This document shows positions 13,101-22,561 of a stretch of 64,000 nt of DNA, in pieces. Position 1 is the first letter of the stretch. Each line of letters starts with the position of its first letter. The notes below the pieces were generated by a model that saw only the letters and a list, made by a program, of their open reading frames with translations, did not search any database and was not told where the DNA came from. Position numbers and translations under genes: made by a program. The stretch is taken from NCBI RefSeq assembly GCF_010389155.1, contig NC_057761.1, positions 7,194,501 through 7,258,500 on the forward strand, in the 5' to 3' direction. The DNA is from Erigeron canadensis (taxonomy: Eukaryota; Streptophyta; Magnoliopsida; Asterales; Asteraceae).

Positions 13101-13247
13101 AGAAGAAGATTTGCAAAGGTGATCAGTGCTAGATCAGTAATCAGCAAGATTGATGAAGAACTGATGAAGCCAGCCAGAAGAGAAGATCCGGTGCTGAGAA
13201 TTGCCAAGCAGGAAGACGCTTGGGAGATAGAAGCTGCTAATCTTTAG
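10190..13247 (+). pseudogene. Env-like region of the copia element, coiled-coil part
   Basis: Several overlapping frames (10528-11600, 11586-12827, 12960-13247) continue one another with frame changes near 11590 and 12830. They encode an acidic, Ala/Val/Glu-rich stretch, then alternating helical segments with heptad-like spacing (about 11100-11560), a Leu/Gln run, and a Lys/Glu-rich helical segment (about 12280-12560). No clear signal peptide or membrane span was found, so 'env-like' refers to position only. The stop at about 13245 lies 130 bp before the 3' LTR. Confidence 0.5.
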
Positions 13248-13364
13248 ATGTCTTAATTTGTAAAAGCTTTATGCTTCAGCTTGTAGTTCTCTTTGATGAT
13301 ATAAAAGACATCTTTTCTTCATATTACATTCTTCTTTCTTACTCAGCAAGTCTCTTCAGCGAAT

Positions 13365-13373
13365 AGAGGGAGA
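13365..13373 (+). promoter_or_regulatory. Polypurine tract
   Basis: AGAGGGAGA immediately before the 3' LTR, the expected primer site for plus-strand DNA synthesis. Confidence 0.75.
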
Positions 13374-13374
13374 T

Positions 13375-14023
13375 TGTTGAGTCTTGGATTCGCTGATTAG
13401 ACTTACTCGCTGACATGTATAGCCAGCAAGTCTTCAGCGAGTCCAGTGACTCTCTTCAGCGGGATGTATGCTGACCAAATGTTCATCATGGCGGGAAGTA
13501 TTCAAGCCATATGAAGATAAGAGTCACATGGTGGTTCTTCCAACTGTAACATACCTTACTTGGTAAAGGTACATGTTGGGACCAAAACTTGGGTCTTCTC
13601 TCTCATACCCATTTTGGTAAAAAAGACAAAGTCTCTTACTTGAAAGTACAAGGAGCCAATGGAATGTCGACAACCACCATCTATCACCATCAAAGGAAGG
13701 GCGTGTTGCCCTAATTCTTCCTCTATATAAAGCAACACAGCCGCATTGTATTAAGTGTGTTCGTCACCTTGAAAGTGTGTGTCACTTGTAATTGTTCAAG
13801 TTTTTAGTGTGTCTAGACTTAGCAATTACCTTTGTTCTTTTGTAGTCTTGTAAGTCAGGTGTGTAAGATCAACCATGTATTCATCGTTTAATCAATGATA
13901 CATATGATTATCCTTGCATTGATTTATTACAATTGAACATGTTATTGTTCTTGTTATTTATCTTCTTATTTACTTTCTTGTCTAATTTATTTATAACATA
14001 AGTTGTGCATTCGTGGACCATCA
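13375..14023 (+). repeat. 3' LTR of the copia element
   Basis: 649 bp, TGTTGAG...CCATCA, with about 18 substitutions and one indel relative to the 5' LTR. A TATA box is retained at 13724-13731, so outward transcription toward the MULE is conceivable. Confidence 0.9.
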
Positions 14024-14230
14024 AATTGGAATCTGAATTCCATTCCATATCCTGTTTGGTTGACAGAATGGAATTCGGATTCCATTCCATGACTTGTTTG
14101 GCTCGTAAGAAATTGGAATTGGAATCCTTTGAATTCCATCATATGAAGGAATTCTAGATTCCTTGGCAAATTGGATGGAAAGTTTTGAATTCCAATGGAA
14201 TTCACAATTTAACACTTCTAAAACTATTAT

Positions 14231-14370
14231 AGGATTATTACCTAAATAAACAAAATAAATACCCTATTTTATAAATTAGACTCACTTTTATAAAATAACT
14301 AATTTAAACAAAATACCCGTGTGGTTCAGGTAGTATGGATCACGGATGGAAAGAGCCAATACGTGTTGAC
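14231..14370 (+). repeat. Left terminal inverted repeat of the MULE
   Basis: About 130-140 bp; the first ~42 bp match the reverse complement of 21319-21360 almost perfectly, with weaker similarity further in. Confidence 0.85.
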
Positions 14371-15849
14371 CCCCTGCAAACCCAACTGTTCCCCACCAAC
14401 CCCACCCTTGACCCTGATGTTCTCTTTCTCTTCCCTCTTTCTTCCTTCATACACCATCAGTATCATCATTCTCATATTCAAAAAAAATTATACTCCAAAT
14501 CCACCATTTTTTTTGTTTAACCAGTCATTAAAAACAGCAAAAACACAACATTTAACACGAATTGAGATTGTGTTAATCTCTTTATTCTTTACTTTTTCTG
14601 AAAAAACCCTAAACCATGTGAAATTCAAATTTTGAACAATATTGTAATGCTGATCTTTAGGGCGTGAACTTCGGCTTCATCAGGTTTGTGAAATACATAT
14701 CGCGTTGTCTTTTTGATTTGTGATATTTCATCAGGTTTGGGGCTGTTTCGTCTGATTAAAATTGGAAATTTGGTGATAAATAAATAAAATATTTAGTGGG
14801 TTGGTGTCAAGTTTTGAACTTTATATTCACATTTGCAGTTACAAGTGTTAAAGCTTAACTTTGGTGGGTATTTCTCAATTTTCTTTAAACTGAATTGTTC
14901 AATTCTAGTTTGTTGGTTTTGTATAAAGATCAAATCTTTGGTGGTTTTTGAGTCAAATCTCTCAAGAAATGAAATCTTAATTTTTGACGTTGTTTAAGTT
15001 ACTCGACTAAGAATTCTTTTTGAAATTTGAGTTTCTTGGATGTTAAATATTTGTTTGGTATATCTCACATTTCTTCAAGTTTGATTATTTAATCTTAGTT
15101 TGAGCTTTTTTAACTTGAGACATATGATTTAAAGATCAAATCTTTTGACGACGGGTATATGTTAAAGTTCCAAGAAATGAAGTCTTTAACTAATTGTTGA
15201 TTTTCAGAATTCATAAAGTGATGATACTGATGGCCAAACTTATTTTCATAAAAGTGAGTCTAGTTCATAAAGTGATGATACTGATGTTGTTGCATGAAAA
15301 TCCCATATTTTTGTCAATAAAGAGAAATATTAAACCTCTGAACCATTGTTCTTTATTTTCAATTTTCTTGTGAAAAGATACCAAAAGTTAATATAATCAC
15401 AAGAACAAGTTATTATTATAGAAATGTAAAAAGAAATTATCAGATGAATAGATGCTAGATTTTGATGACTTTGGTGTAAGTGTGTCAAGATTCTCAAATG
15501 AATAATCATTTGGACTAAACATGTTGGATTGAGGTCGTGGGCTTGTTTTGCTATTTACATGTGGGCGTGAGAACTCGGGTGGTTTTGTGGGTTCGCTAGA
15601 AGGTAGTTGACGTAACCAGTTACACCACCATCAATTCCAATGGCTGGAAATGTCCCGTTGGCAAACACAAATCAGGTTTACAAGGCTTCTTTTTGTGTAG
15701 TTAAATTCCATAAATGTTGTTTTTGAAAGAAACAAATAAAAAATTATTAGCTTTTACAAATTCTTTATGATTGAGTTGTATATGTGTATATGAAAGAGAG
15801 TGTTTTTAGTTATACTTGTATGTATGTGTTTTCTTTTTTTTCAATAGAT

Positions 15850-16303
15850 TCTTTATGCGGCTGATCTCACAATCAAACGTGTGGATGTCGTAAATGGTAA
15901 CTTTCTGGCTTACCTTGTGGTCACGCTATTGTTGTTTCAAGATTTTTGAAGCAAAGTCTGTCTTTCCTTTGCTAAGGAATGGTTCCATAAACCAGTTTAT
16001 CAAGCAATATACAGAGAATCAATCTTTCCTGTTGGGGATACCGATGATTGGAAAATTCTAGAAGATGTTGAACCATTGTTTCCACCGCTAATGGAGAAAG
16101 GTCAAGCTGGAAGACCCAAAAACAAAGATCGTATACCGTCTCAAGGTGAAGTTCCAATAAAGAAAGGTTGCACTCGTTGCGGTGAATTTGGACATAAACG
16201 AAGTCAATGTCAGTCCCCTTTCCCATCTAAGTCAAAGCCCCCCCCCCCCCATCAGCTTCACAATCTGAAAACAATGATACACTTAATTTTGGATGATATG
16301 TAA
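15850..16303 (+). pseudogene. MULE transposase C-terminus: SWIM zinc finger and CCHC knuckle
   Basis: After a probable acceptor at about 15845 the sequence encodes CRKW, a stop where Gln is usual, then LSGLPCGHAI, the SWIM zinc-finger signature of plant MuDR-type transposases. A frameshift at about 15960 leads to EWFHKPVYQAIY and a PP-x-GRPK linker. The zinc knuckle CTRCGEFGHKRSQC (16169-16210) closes the protein. Only this C-terminal part is present; the DDE core is absent, so the element cannot mobilise itself. An 8-C run at 16239 and the nonsense/frameshift show decay. Confidence 0.8.
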
Positions 16304-16438
16304 GAACTACCAATTGTTGCTTGAAAGCGGCATTATGTTTTAATTATGATTGTATCTTGAGATTTATGTATTGTAATGTGTGTTTTTTTATTAATTTAGT
16401 ACGGCTTATTATTGATTCTCAAACTTGGGTGCAAACCA

Positions 16439-16917
16439 TTACATAAATACAACGTAAATAATAATTAAAATAAAGATAACTATCAAGCACGTTTGATAAA
16501 TCTTGATATTTTTCTTTTGCTCCGCCAAATCTTCTTTTAAAGAAGTGACCATCTGCGACTCTCTTGCAAATTCTGCCTCTCTATTACCTTCTGAAACTTG
16601 ATGAAGCTCATACATGGCGTCTTTGTATCTTTTGTTAGGTAGTTCAGGATAAACCCAATCAAAATATTCACAATAACCAGCTCCAAAGGCCTACATTATA
16701 GGTTGAATTAAAGTTAACCCATTAATTACTATAACTATCTATGACTTACATTATAACTACGACATCCTAAGAATCTTCTTTTTGGGTTCTTCCTAGTCCA
16801 AGACGTAAATTCTTTGAGTCTTTAAGGAGGGTTACAATTACATACACCACTTTTCCTTCTTTGTGAACTATAACTTAACCAGTTGTTTGTGGTAGAAGAC
16901 GAAGCTGAAGCAGACAT
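16439..16917 (-). pseudogene. GRF zinc-finger protein with C-terminal membrane helix, one nonsense codon
   Basis: Exon 1 is 16917-16750 (56 codons) and exon 2 is 16690-16439, with a 59-bp GT-AG intron. Exon 1 has a Ser-rich start, CNC, then FTSWTRKNPKRRFLGC, the C-x-C...TSW-T-x2-NP-x-RRF-x-C core of zf-GRF. Exon 2 continues GAGYCEYFDWV, a coiled coil rich in Glu/Lys/Gln, and ends CLIVIFILIIIYVVFM, a likely C-terminal membrane anchor as in many plant small zf-GRF proteins. A single TAA at codon 32 (16824-16822) falls where Leu would fit. Apart from that the gene looks whole (~138 codons). It lies antisense inside the MULE and diverges from the ORF at 17376. Confidence 0.75.
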
Positions 16918-17031
16918 GTTTTATATTGAAATTACTTTGACCACACTCTTTTGGGTATAAATAAGGCTTGTGTAAATGACATATGAAGTCAACTTAATAC
17001 ATAATCAAATTGTTCATGAAAGGACTAATCA

Positions 17032-17260
17032 ACTTAACACGGATTTTTACTGTTGATCTTAGTAGCCCACTTTAACACGGATTTTACAGTTGATGTCAGT
17101 AGCCCACTTTAACAAGGATTTGTACTGTTGATGTCAGTAGCCCACTTTAACACGGATTTTTACTGTTTATTATAAAGACTAATCATCTTTAACACGGAAT
17201 TATAATGTTTGCTGATCTGACATATCAACTTTAACACGGAAATTTAATGCAAATGTCAGA
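17032..17260. repeat. ~38-bp tandem repeat between two divergent element genes
   Basis: 'tttaacacggatttt' plus 'actgttgatgtcagtagcccac' is repeated about five to six times, 37-38 bp apart at first and diverging toward 17250. It fills the region between the GRF gene (minus) and the 17376 ORF (plus). Confidence 0.8.
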
Positions 17261-17287
17261 AGCAAACTAGTTAATTGTCAGTTGGCC

Positions 17288-17295
17288 TATATATA
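17288..17295 (+). promoter_or_regulatory. TATA box upstream of the 17376 ORF
   Basis: TATATATA about 80 bp before the ATG at 17376, directly after the 38-bp repeat array. The spacing is right for a plant core promoter. Confidence 0.5.
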
Positions 17296-17375
17296 GGGGA
17301 TAATATTTTGTAACCATTTAATCATATCAAAACTTGACTAATCCCTAACTTTTAACTATATTATCAATCAACAAA

Positions 17376-17723
17376 ATGGATGCCTCTTCGTCATCTACTA
17401 AGCATATGACACTTGATGTAGTCAAATCAGCAATCCTTGTAGATATAAAAGAGGAAATGAAGTATAAAGAAGACATGTGTGATATCGCTCAAAAACTTAT
17501 GGAGTCAAAGGTTGCAACCCAACGTGCAATCGAGAGACTACAAAATTTTACTAGGTCCACTTCCCCAATTGAAGAAATTTATGTTAGCTATCTTCAAGAT
17601 AAATGTACGAAGACGGATAATATAATTTTACAAGTATCCGATGTTGTGTTTTCATTGGGAAGTATGCCTTCAGATGCCCAAAGAGCTATTTGTAATCTTG
17701 ATCAGCTTACCATTAAGAAATAA
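17376..17723 (+). CDS. Uninterrupted 115-aa protein in the MULE, function unknown
   Basis: A single open frame of 116 codons starting at an ATG in good plant context (aaaATGGAT). The protein is Ser-rich at the N-terminus and otherwise looks helical, with charged and Leu/Ile/Val residues (about residues 15-60 and 75-110). No Cys/His cluster, signal peptide or membrane span is seen. I do not recognise it. It has a TATA box about 80 bp upstream and AATAAA at 17762-17767, 39 bp after the stop, so it looks like a small intronless transcription unit. Its frame is undamaged although the neighbouring GRF gene and transposase tail are broken. Confidence 0.55.
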   Translation: MDASSSSTKHMTLDVVKSAILVDIKEEMKYKEDMCDIAQKLMESKVATQRAIERLQNFTRSTSPIEEIYVSYLQDKCTKTDNIILQVSDVVFSLGSMPSDAQRAICNLDQLTIKK

Positions 17724-17761
17724 CTTTATGTAATGATGATTATCATGTTATTTTATGAATT

Positions 17762-17767
17762 AATAAA
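17762..17767 (+). terminator. Polyadenylation signal for the 17376 ORF
   Basis: AATAAA, 39 bp after the stop codon, followed by a T-rich stretch. Confidence 0.4.
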
Positions 17768-18000
17768 GGTTAAACTTCATTATTTCTCCTTTTTGGTCTC
17801 GTTGAACTTTATGTATACCATATTGACTTTTTTTTTATATTAAAAAAAGGAAATGACAACTCAAACTTTTGTTTTAGTACAAAACAACTGTTTACCTATT
17901 TTACCACAGGAGATGTTACTATCAAGTTAAATGAAAACTCAAACTTTTGTCCATATAAATACATGCTATATGGAGTCATAACATGCATAAACAAATCACA

Positions 18001-18613
18001 ATGAATCATGATTGGTATTTTAGATCTCCCGGGGAAGAAGATATTACTAAAGAGATGTATGGTAAGTTTTATGGTAAGTAAACTTTTATCATTTTTTTAT
18101 TAGAAAGTTTTATAGCACCTATTGTTAGTTGAACTAATTCAATCATTTTATAACAGAGGATGTTCCTTGGTTGTTCACACAGAGGATGTTCCTTGGTTGT
18201 TCACCGTCAAGCTGCACCATTATGGAAGTTTTTCATCTCTACTTGAAAGAACTTATAATGGTGGTGTGGTAACTTATGTAGATTGTCTTAGCACGGATAC
18301 TTTTGGCATTGCTTCGGTGGATCAGATGATAAAAGAGCTGGGTTATGATCCGAAGTCACCTAAGCACTACTATTTTAGAAATCCAAAAGGAGACTTGGAT
18401 AACGGATTACGTCCATTGCGTAATGATCTTGGAGATCGAGATAACATGATTAAGCATATTGGAGACGGAGGAACGAAGGTTCGACAAGTCGATGTTTACG
18501 TGTCACGTGTGGAGTTTACTGAAAACGTTGAAAAAACTCCGGATCCTCCATTCAAATTCCCAATCAAGACTAAACAAGAAAAAGCTTCTTGCTCTAAAAA
18601 GTTGTTTGATTAG
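18001..18613 (+). CDS. PB1-like domain protein (plant MULE-associated type), two exons
   Basis: Exon 1 starts at ATG 18001 and ends with a donor at about 18061; exon 2 runs to the TAG at 18611-18613. Exon 2 encodes FTVKLHHYGSF, VTYVDCLS, MIKELGYD, LDNGLRPL and VDVYV. This is the pattern of the small PB1-like domain that precedes MuDR-type transposases or stands alone in many eudicot genomes. No frame break is seen. A TATAAAT lies at 17954, 41 bp before the ATG's upstream flank. Two donors 12 nt apart and two acceptors 26 nt apart are possible; the second acceptor (about 18182) with the first donor keeps the frame. The C-terminal tail is Lys-rich. The role is unknown; it may be a protein-interaction module derived from a transposase N-terminus. 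Confidence 0.65.
18155..18206. repeat. 26-bp direct duplication creating two splice acceptors
   Basis: The stretch from 'cagaggatgttcc' to 'ttgttcac' occurs twice in tandem, each copy beginning with CAG. Only the second acceptor gives the PB1-like frame; use of the first adds 26 nt and shifts the frame. Confidence 0.8.
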
Positions 18614-19084
18614 CTGCATGTGTTTGTTTAAATTCTCTAGTCAATTTGGTTGTTTCGTAAGAAATTGCATCTATGTAATGTGACCAAACGGATGATGGTC
18701 TTTTTTCTATTAACTACTTGTTTATATCCAAACACATAAAGCTTATTGTCTTTTTCAATTATATGTATATCCGTATGCATACATACATATGGCAAAACCA
18801 TTTAGTATCTCAAAAATGGAACAATATGGAAGATGGCGGCAAAATCAAAGAATAAAAGACATTTGCCGCATTCCGACTCATTAACTTCACATGATCATAC
18901 TACCGTTTAAAACTGGTCACATGCATATCTATGACTAACAGTTGCTACAAGTCACAAATGTATCAGAAGAAACCTCTCTTTATAAAATCAATCAACCGAC
19001 TTCCTGTTTAACACAACAATCTAATGCATACATCACAACAATGTCACAAGTCATACAAAATTGACCGAATATAGATTTAAACAT
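18614..19084. other. Non-coding MULE interior
   Basis: AT-rich sequence after the PB1-like gene. I see no open frame and no repeat of note. Confidence 0.5.
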
Positions 19085-19465
19085 AAAAAAGTTTGGTATC
19101 GGGGCGGATGTACTGTTCCAGGAGAGGATGGTTCAAAAGGTCTACTTTCAGAGCTTCACCAATTTTTCCGTAGTTGTATTCTGAATTAACACAAACAAGA
19201 GCAAAGTGAGCAATGTCAGCCCATTTCTTACAAATGGGTTGCATGTGGGTCATGTCTATATTGCTAACATGTCGTATCGGTGAAAAGTAAAGTTATGAAC
19301 AAACTAGAGAGAACAACTATAACAAAAGTAACAAGGGAAATGTGAATGATACCAATAGATGGGCTAAGCACCACGACTATAGTATCCTGCTCCGGGGGCA
19401 CAACGGTAAGTGTACTTGTAATAGTCGTCACAGTAAAGATGGGACGGACTATAGTCCATTACCTT
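19085..19465 (-). pseudogene. Captured exon fragments of a chitinase-like (CTL, GH19) gene
   Basis: On the minus strand, 19465-19356 reads YCDDYYKYTY, CAPGAGYYSRGA, a stop, then PIYW. After an intron-like gap, about 19190-19085 reads NYG-containing EYNYGKIGEALKVDLLNH. Together this is the YYxRGAxPxYWNYNYG-GEALKxDLLNHP core of plant chitinase-like proteins (CTL1/CTL2 type), which assist cellulose assembly and lack chitinase activity. The TAG sits where CTLs have Leu. Only the middle of the gene is present, with an intron retained, so it was copied as genomic DNA. It is antisense to the PB1-like gene and inside the MULE. Confidence 0.75.
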
Positions 19466-19737
19466 AAGCAACAAGAAAGGATATCGTTATCCCTACCAAG
19501 TAACATGTAGAAATTAGACCATACATATTTCAGATATTACAACAAATAATAGCATAAGATACTGCTCAAAGTTTTGTAAACAAATGCGATGAAAATATAT
19601 TGCTCTCATGGACAAGAAAATAGACAGAGATAAAAAATGTTATTATAAATGTTTGACTCTCTTGTACTTCCCTCAGTCTTTTTTTAGGAAGGTAACTAAC
19701 TAAAATCTCACAAATTTCACACAATTTCACAAAATGT

Positions 19738-19803
19738 CCACCGTGGTGACTTGAACCCAGGACCTACAATCATTACACATACCACATGAGCCAAAGTTCA
19801 AGG
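19738..19803 (-). repeat. tRNA-like (SINE-type) fragment
   Basis: The minus strand has TTTGGCTCATGTGGTATG (box-A-like) and CTGGGTTCAAGTCACC (box-B-like) about 30 nt apart. It is not a foldable tRNA. Probably a SINE head inside the MULE. Confidence 0.35.
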
Positions 19804-20599
19804 TTACAATCAGGGTTTGTCTTAAAAAGACTTTCCAAAAATGATCGTGGATAAATGTCTTGAATACGTGTTAAGTATGGTATATGGTTTACAACAGAGA
19901 ACCAAGTCTATTGATTTCCTTTGGCATAATTATATTCTTAAAAAATGTCCAAAATCATTGATTTCTGTAAAATCTAGCAGTGTTATGTGGCATTTTTTTT
20001 CTCATATACCTATGAACAAGTTGATTTGGATTATTATGTCAACCGAGGCAAAATTAAAAAATAACTAAGATAAGGCAAAGGTCAAACGGCCAGATTGGGT
20101 TCAAAGTCTTTCCAAGTGTATTATAATGGACAATAAGTTTTTTCAGGCCTACCCATACACAATTGATTCAATAAGTACCAAAAATGACTCGCTTGACCCA
20201 TTACCCACCTGACCGACCTACTTATCATCCTACCTTTACTAGCTAGTTAGCTTGCAACATATGTCACAGATGATAAATCAGATAAGATGTTTGCTTTCTA
20301 TGACTCTGCTATACTTAAAAAAAAAAAACAACGAACGCTATATATAGTTTGCAGCTGAAGCCTCACTGTTAGAGAATGTGTTTATTCAAAGAATAATGCT
20401 CTGAAACTAATACCTTTAAATATCAAAGCTAATCCATAGGGCGAACTCTTTTTCAGTTTATCAAGGTAGGGACCATGGTCTTAGCAACAGTCTATGCATG
20501 TCGAAGTCTGTTATATCTTATGAACGATATGCCACAAGAGGCACTTGATGATGCTGTACAAACACAAGTCAACAAGCATCCATATTGATATGGAGAAGA

Positions 20600-20940
20600 A
20601 TTACCTTACAATCCTTCAACCATGACTCAATGTGGTGTGGCTCTATGTTTGGTTTCCAATACTTCTCTTTATCGTTGTTTATAGCAATAACAGGAAGATA
20701 CTCATTTCTAATTCCATAATACTGTTGATTCAAACCTTGTTTTAAACAAACATGATTTTATTGAAGGTTATCAATATATAATAACAAACAGTAAAGAGAC
20801 ACTAACCTCGAATTCACCTTGACTAACCTCAACATCTCCCATAAAAAAATGTATCCCCTTTTCCAGTAGGCCACTCAATAAATGGTACTTTCTTTGCCCC
20901 AGATATTAATAAGATCCTTGTCAATCACCGAATTAAAATC
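20600..20940 (-). pseudogene. Captured exon fragments of a protein disulfide isomerase gene
   Basis: Two exon-like pieces on the minus strand. The first (about 20880-20815) ends FFMGDVEVSQGEFE before a GT donor. The second (about 20728-20607) begins after CAG with YYGIRNEYLPVIAIN and continues KYWKPNIEPHHIESWLKDCK before another GT donor. This is the b' domain of plant PDI (pattern GDxEASQGAFQYFGLK...KYLKPNxExDxIAPWLKxYK). The thioredoxin domains with CGHC are not present. Exon borders and an intron are kept, so this is a genomic capture. It is in the same orientation as the CTL fragment and upstream of it in that orientation. Confidence 0.7.
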
Positions 20941-21221
20941 TATTGAAATCAATTATTTGGTGAATTGTAATCATAAAAAACCCAAAAATTGTTGTTATCA
21001 ACGTGAGAGGAACTTATTCCAAACGCGAAACAGAAAGGGTAGAACCCTAATTCTAGATTGATTGATTGATTGATTGAAGGATTGTTGGATTTGTGTTGTT
21101 ATCACCTTAATTTGTTTAATCTTTTTTAGTTAGATTTTTGAGAAAGAAGATCTAAGATCGGAGGAAGAGAGGAGAGAGAAGATGAGGGTATTGGATGGAG
21201 AGAAAGGAGAAAGACATATGG
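20941..21221. other. MULE right subterminal region
   Basis: Includes a (GATT)n run at about 21056-21077 and a purine-rich GAGAGA stretch near 21160-21210. On the minus strand this would be the leader side of the PDI/CTL fragments. No frame is visible. Confidence 0.4.
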
Positions 21222-21360
21222 TGAGCTCTCATTGGCTGGTTGCAATCCGTGGCCGTATAGTAGAAAACGCACGGGTATATTGTTTAAATTGGAAACTTTG
21301 AAAAAAGGAGTCTAAAGCATAAAATAGGGTATTTATTTTGTTTATTTAGGTAATAATCCC
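21222..21360 (-). repeat. Right terminal inverted repeat of the MULE
   Basis: Inverted partner of 14231-14370; ends GGTAATAATCCC and is followed by the AATTATTAT target duplicate. Confidence 0.85.
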
Positions 21361-22400
21361 AATTATTATTATGTTTTATTTAATAGATATTATATTTCTC
21401 TATTACTATTATTTATAATAATAATAATAATAATAATTAAATAATAATAATTATTAGTTATTATTGTTATTGTATTAAATTATAATAATAGTTATTATTA
21501 TTATTTAAATTATATAATAATATAAATACAAATAATTATTATTAGTCAAAATAATTAGTATTTTATATAATAATAATAATTATTATTATAGTTAATAATA
21601 ATTATTATTATAATTAGATAATTAAATAATAATTATTATTATTAGTTATTATTACTATTATTATTATTATATTAATTTAAATAGAAGTTATTATTAATAT
21701 TTTTAATAATTAATATTATCGCAAAAAAAAATTACAGTTAATATAAATAACAATTATTATTACAATTAATATAATATTATAATAAAAATAATAATAATTG
21801 TTATAATTATAACAAATATAATTATAATATTAATAATTATTGATATAAATAATACAATAAATTAATAACAATAATAACAGTTAATTGTTAAATAGTTATT
21901 TATTTTATAAAATAATAATGCTAGATTGTAAAAATTTTATTATTTTATAAATAATTAAATAATAATTTATTTATATATTAATTTAAATAGCAGTTATTAT
22001 TAATATTTATAATATTTAATATTATCGCAAAAAAAAATATTAAGATAAATAACAATTATTATTACAATTAATATAATAATATAATAAAAATAATAATTAT
22101 TAGTTATAATTATAACAAATATAATTATAATAATAATAATTATTGATATAAATAATACAATAAACTAATAACAATAATAACAGTTAATTGTTAAATAGCT
22201 ATTTATTTTATAAAATAATAATGCTAGATTGTAAAAATTTTATTATTTGATAAATATAATTATTATATTATAAATTTTTTTATTATTATATAAAGTTAAT
22301 AATATTTTATACACATTTATAAAATATAAATTTAAAAATTTTATAAAAATATATTTATTAATTATTTTTAGTATTATTATTTATATTATGAATTCCATTC
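21361..22400. repeat. Extreme AT-rich segment with a ~307-bp tandem duplication
   Basis: Almost pure A/T made of TAA/ATT runs. A block containing 'attatcgcaaaaaaaaa' and 'aatgctagattgtaaaaat' occurs twice (about 21670-21975 and 21977-22265); 'attatcgc' is at 21714 and 22021. This is the interior of the Harbinger-like element. No coding content. Confidence 0.75.
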
Positions 22401-22561
22401 TATTCCGTTTGATTCTGACCAACCAAACAAATGCAAATTATAATTTCTTCAAATTCCAATTCCATCAGATTCCAATCCATTCAGTTTCAAATTCCTTCAA
22501 ATTTCAATTCCTTTGACAGATTCCAATTCCTTCAAAAACATTCTGTGAACCAAACGCCCCC

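Larger units (their letters stand above)
978..14023 (+). mobile_element. Ty1/copia LTR retrotransposon, SIRE-like, 13.05 kb, coding region decayed
   Basis: Two near-identical LTRs (978-1625 and 13375-14023) begin TGTTGAG and end CCATCA. A primer-binding site follows the first and a purine-rich tract precedes the second. Domain order is gag, protease, integrase, reverse transcriptase, RNase H, which is the copia order. About 5 kb lies between RNase H and the 3' LTR and holds further broken frames rich in coiled coil, as in the env-like region of SIRE/Maximus copia elements. Target duplication is imperfect (ATTTG at 973-977, AATTG at 14024-14028). The LTRs differ at roughly 18 positions plus one indel by eye (about 3%), so insertion is fairly recent although many frames carry stops. 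It sits inside the Harbinger-like element. Confidence 0.9.
14231..21360. mobile_element. Mutator-like element (MULE), 7.13 kb, carrying several captured genes
   Basis: The ends are long inverted repeats: 14231-14370 and 21222-21360 share GGATTATTACCTAAAT, ATAAATACCCTATTTTAT, a TTTAAACAA-ATACCCGTG block and CACGGAT. Flanking 9-mers are AACTATTAT (14222-14230) and AATTATTAT (21361-21369), a target duplication with one mismatch. Long TIRs plus 9-bp duplication define MULEs. Inside are a decayed MULE transposase tail, a GRF zinc-finger gene, a short ORF, a PB1-like gene, and antisense exon fragments of CTL and PDI genes. That mixture makes it a Pack-MULE-like gene carrier. It is inserted in the Harbinger-like element. 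Confidence 0.85.
934..22561. mobile_element. PIF/Harbinger-like DNA element, split by nested insertions
   Basis: The left end starts GGGGGTGTTTGGTTCGCAG; the right end read in reverse starts GGGGGCGTTTGGTTCACAG. These inverted ends are flanked by the trinucleotide TAA on both sides (931-933 and 22562-22564). Removing 934-22564 restores the surrounding 98-bp repeat unit, which confirms the boundaries. Without the copia element (978-14023) and the MULE (14231-21360) about 1.4 kb remains, mostly AT-rich with 'GGAATTGGAATCTG'-type subterminal inverted motifs. No transposase of its own is visible, so it is a non-autonomous element. The superfamily call rests on the TAA duplication and the GTTTGGTT end; the boundaries are firmer than the family. 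Confidence 0.7.

Noticed and set aside
20440..20520. Short minus-strand protein-like stretch ([15 protein letters not shown]) ending at a GT
   Set aside because: Could be a third captured exon in the MULE, but it is too short for me to assign to PDI, CTL or any other family.
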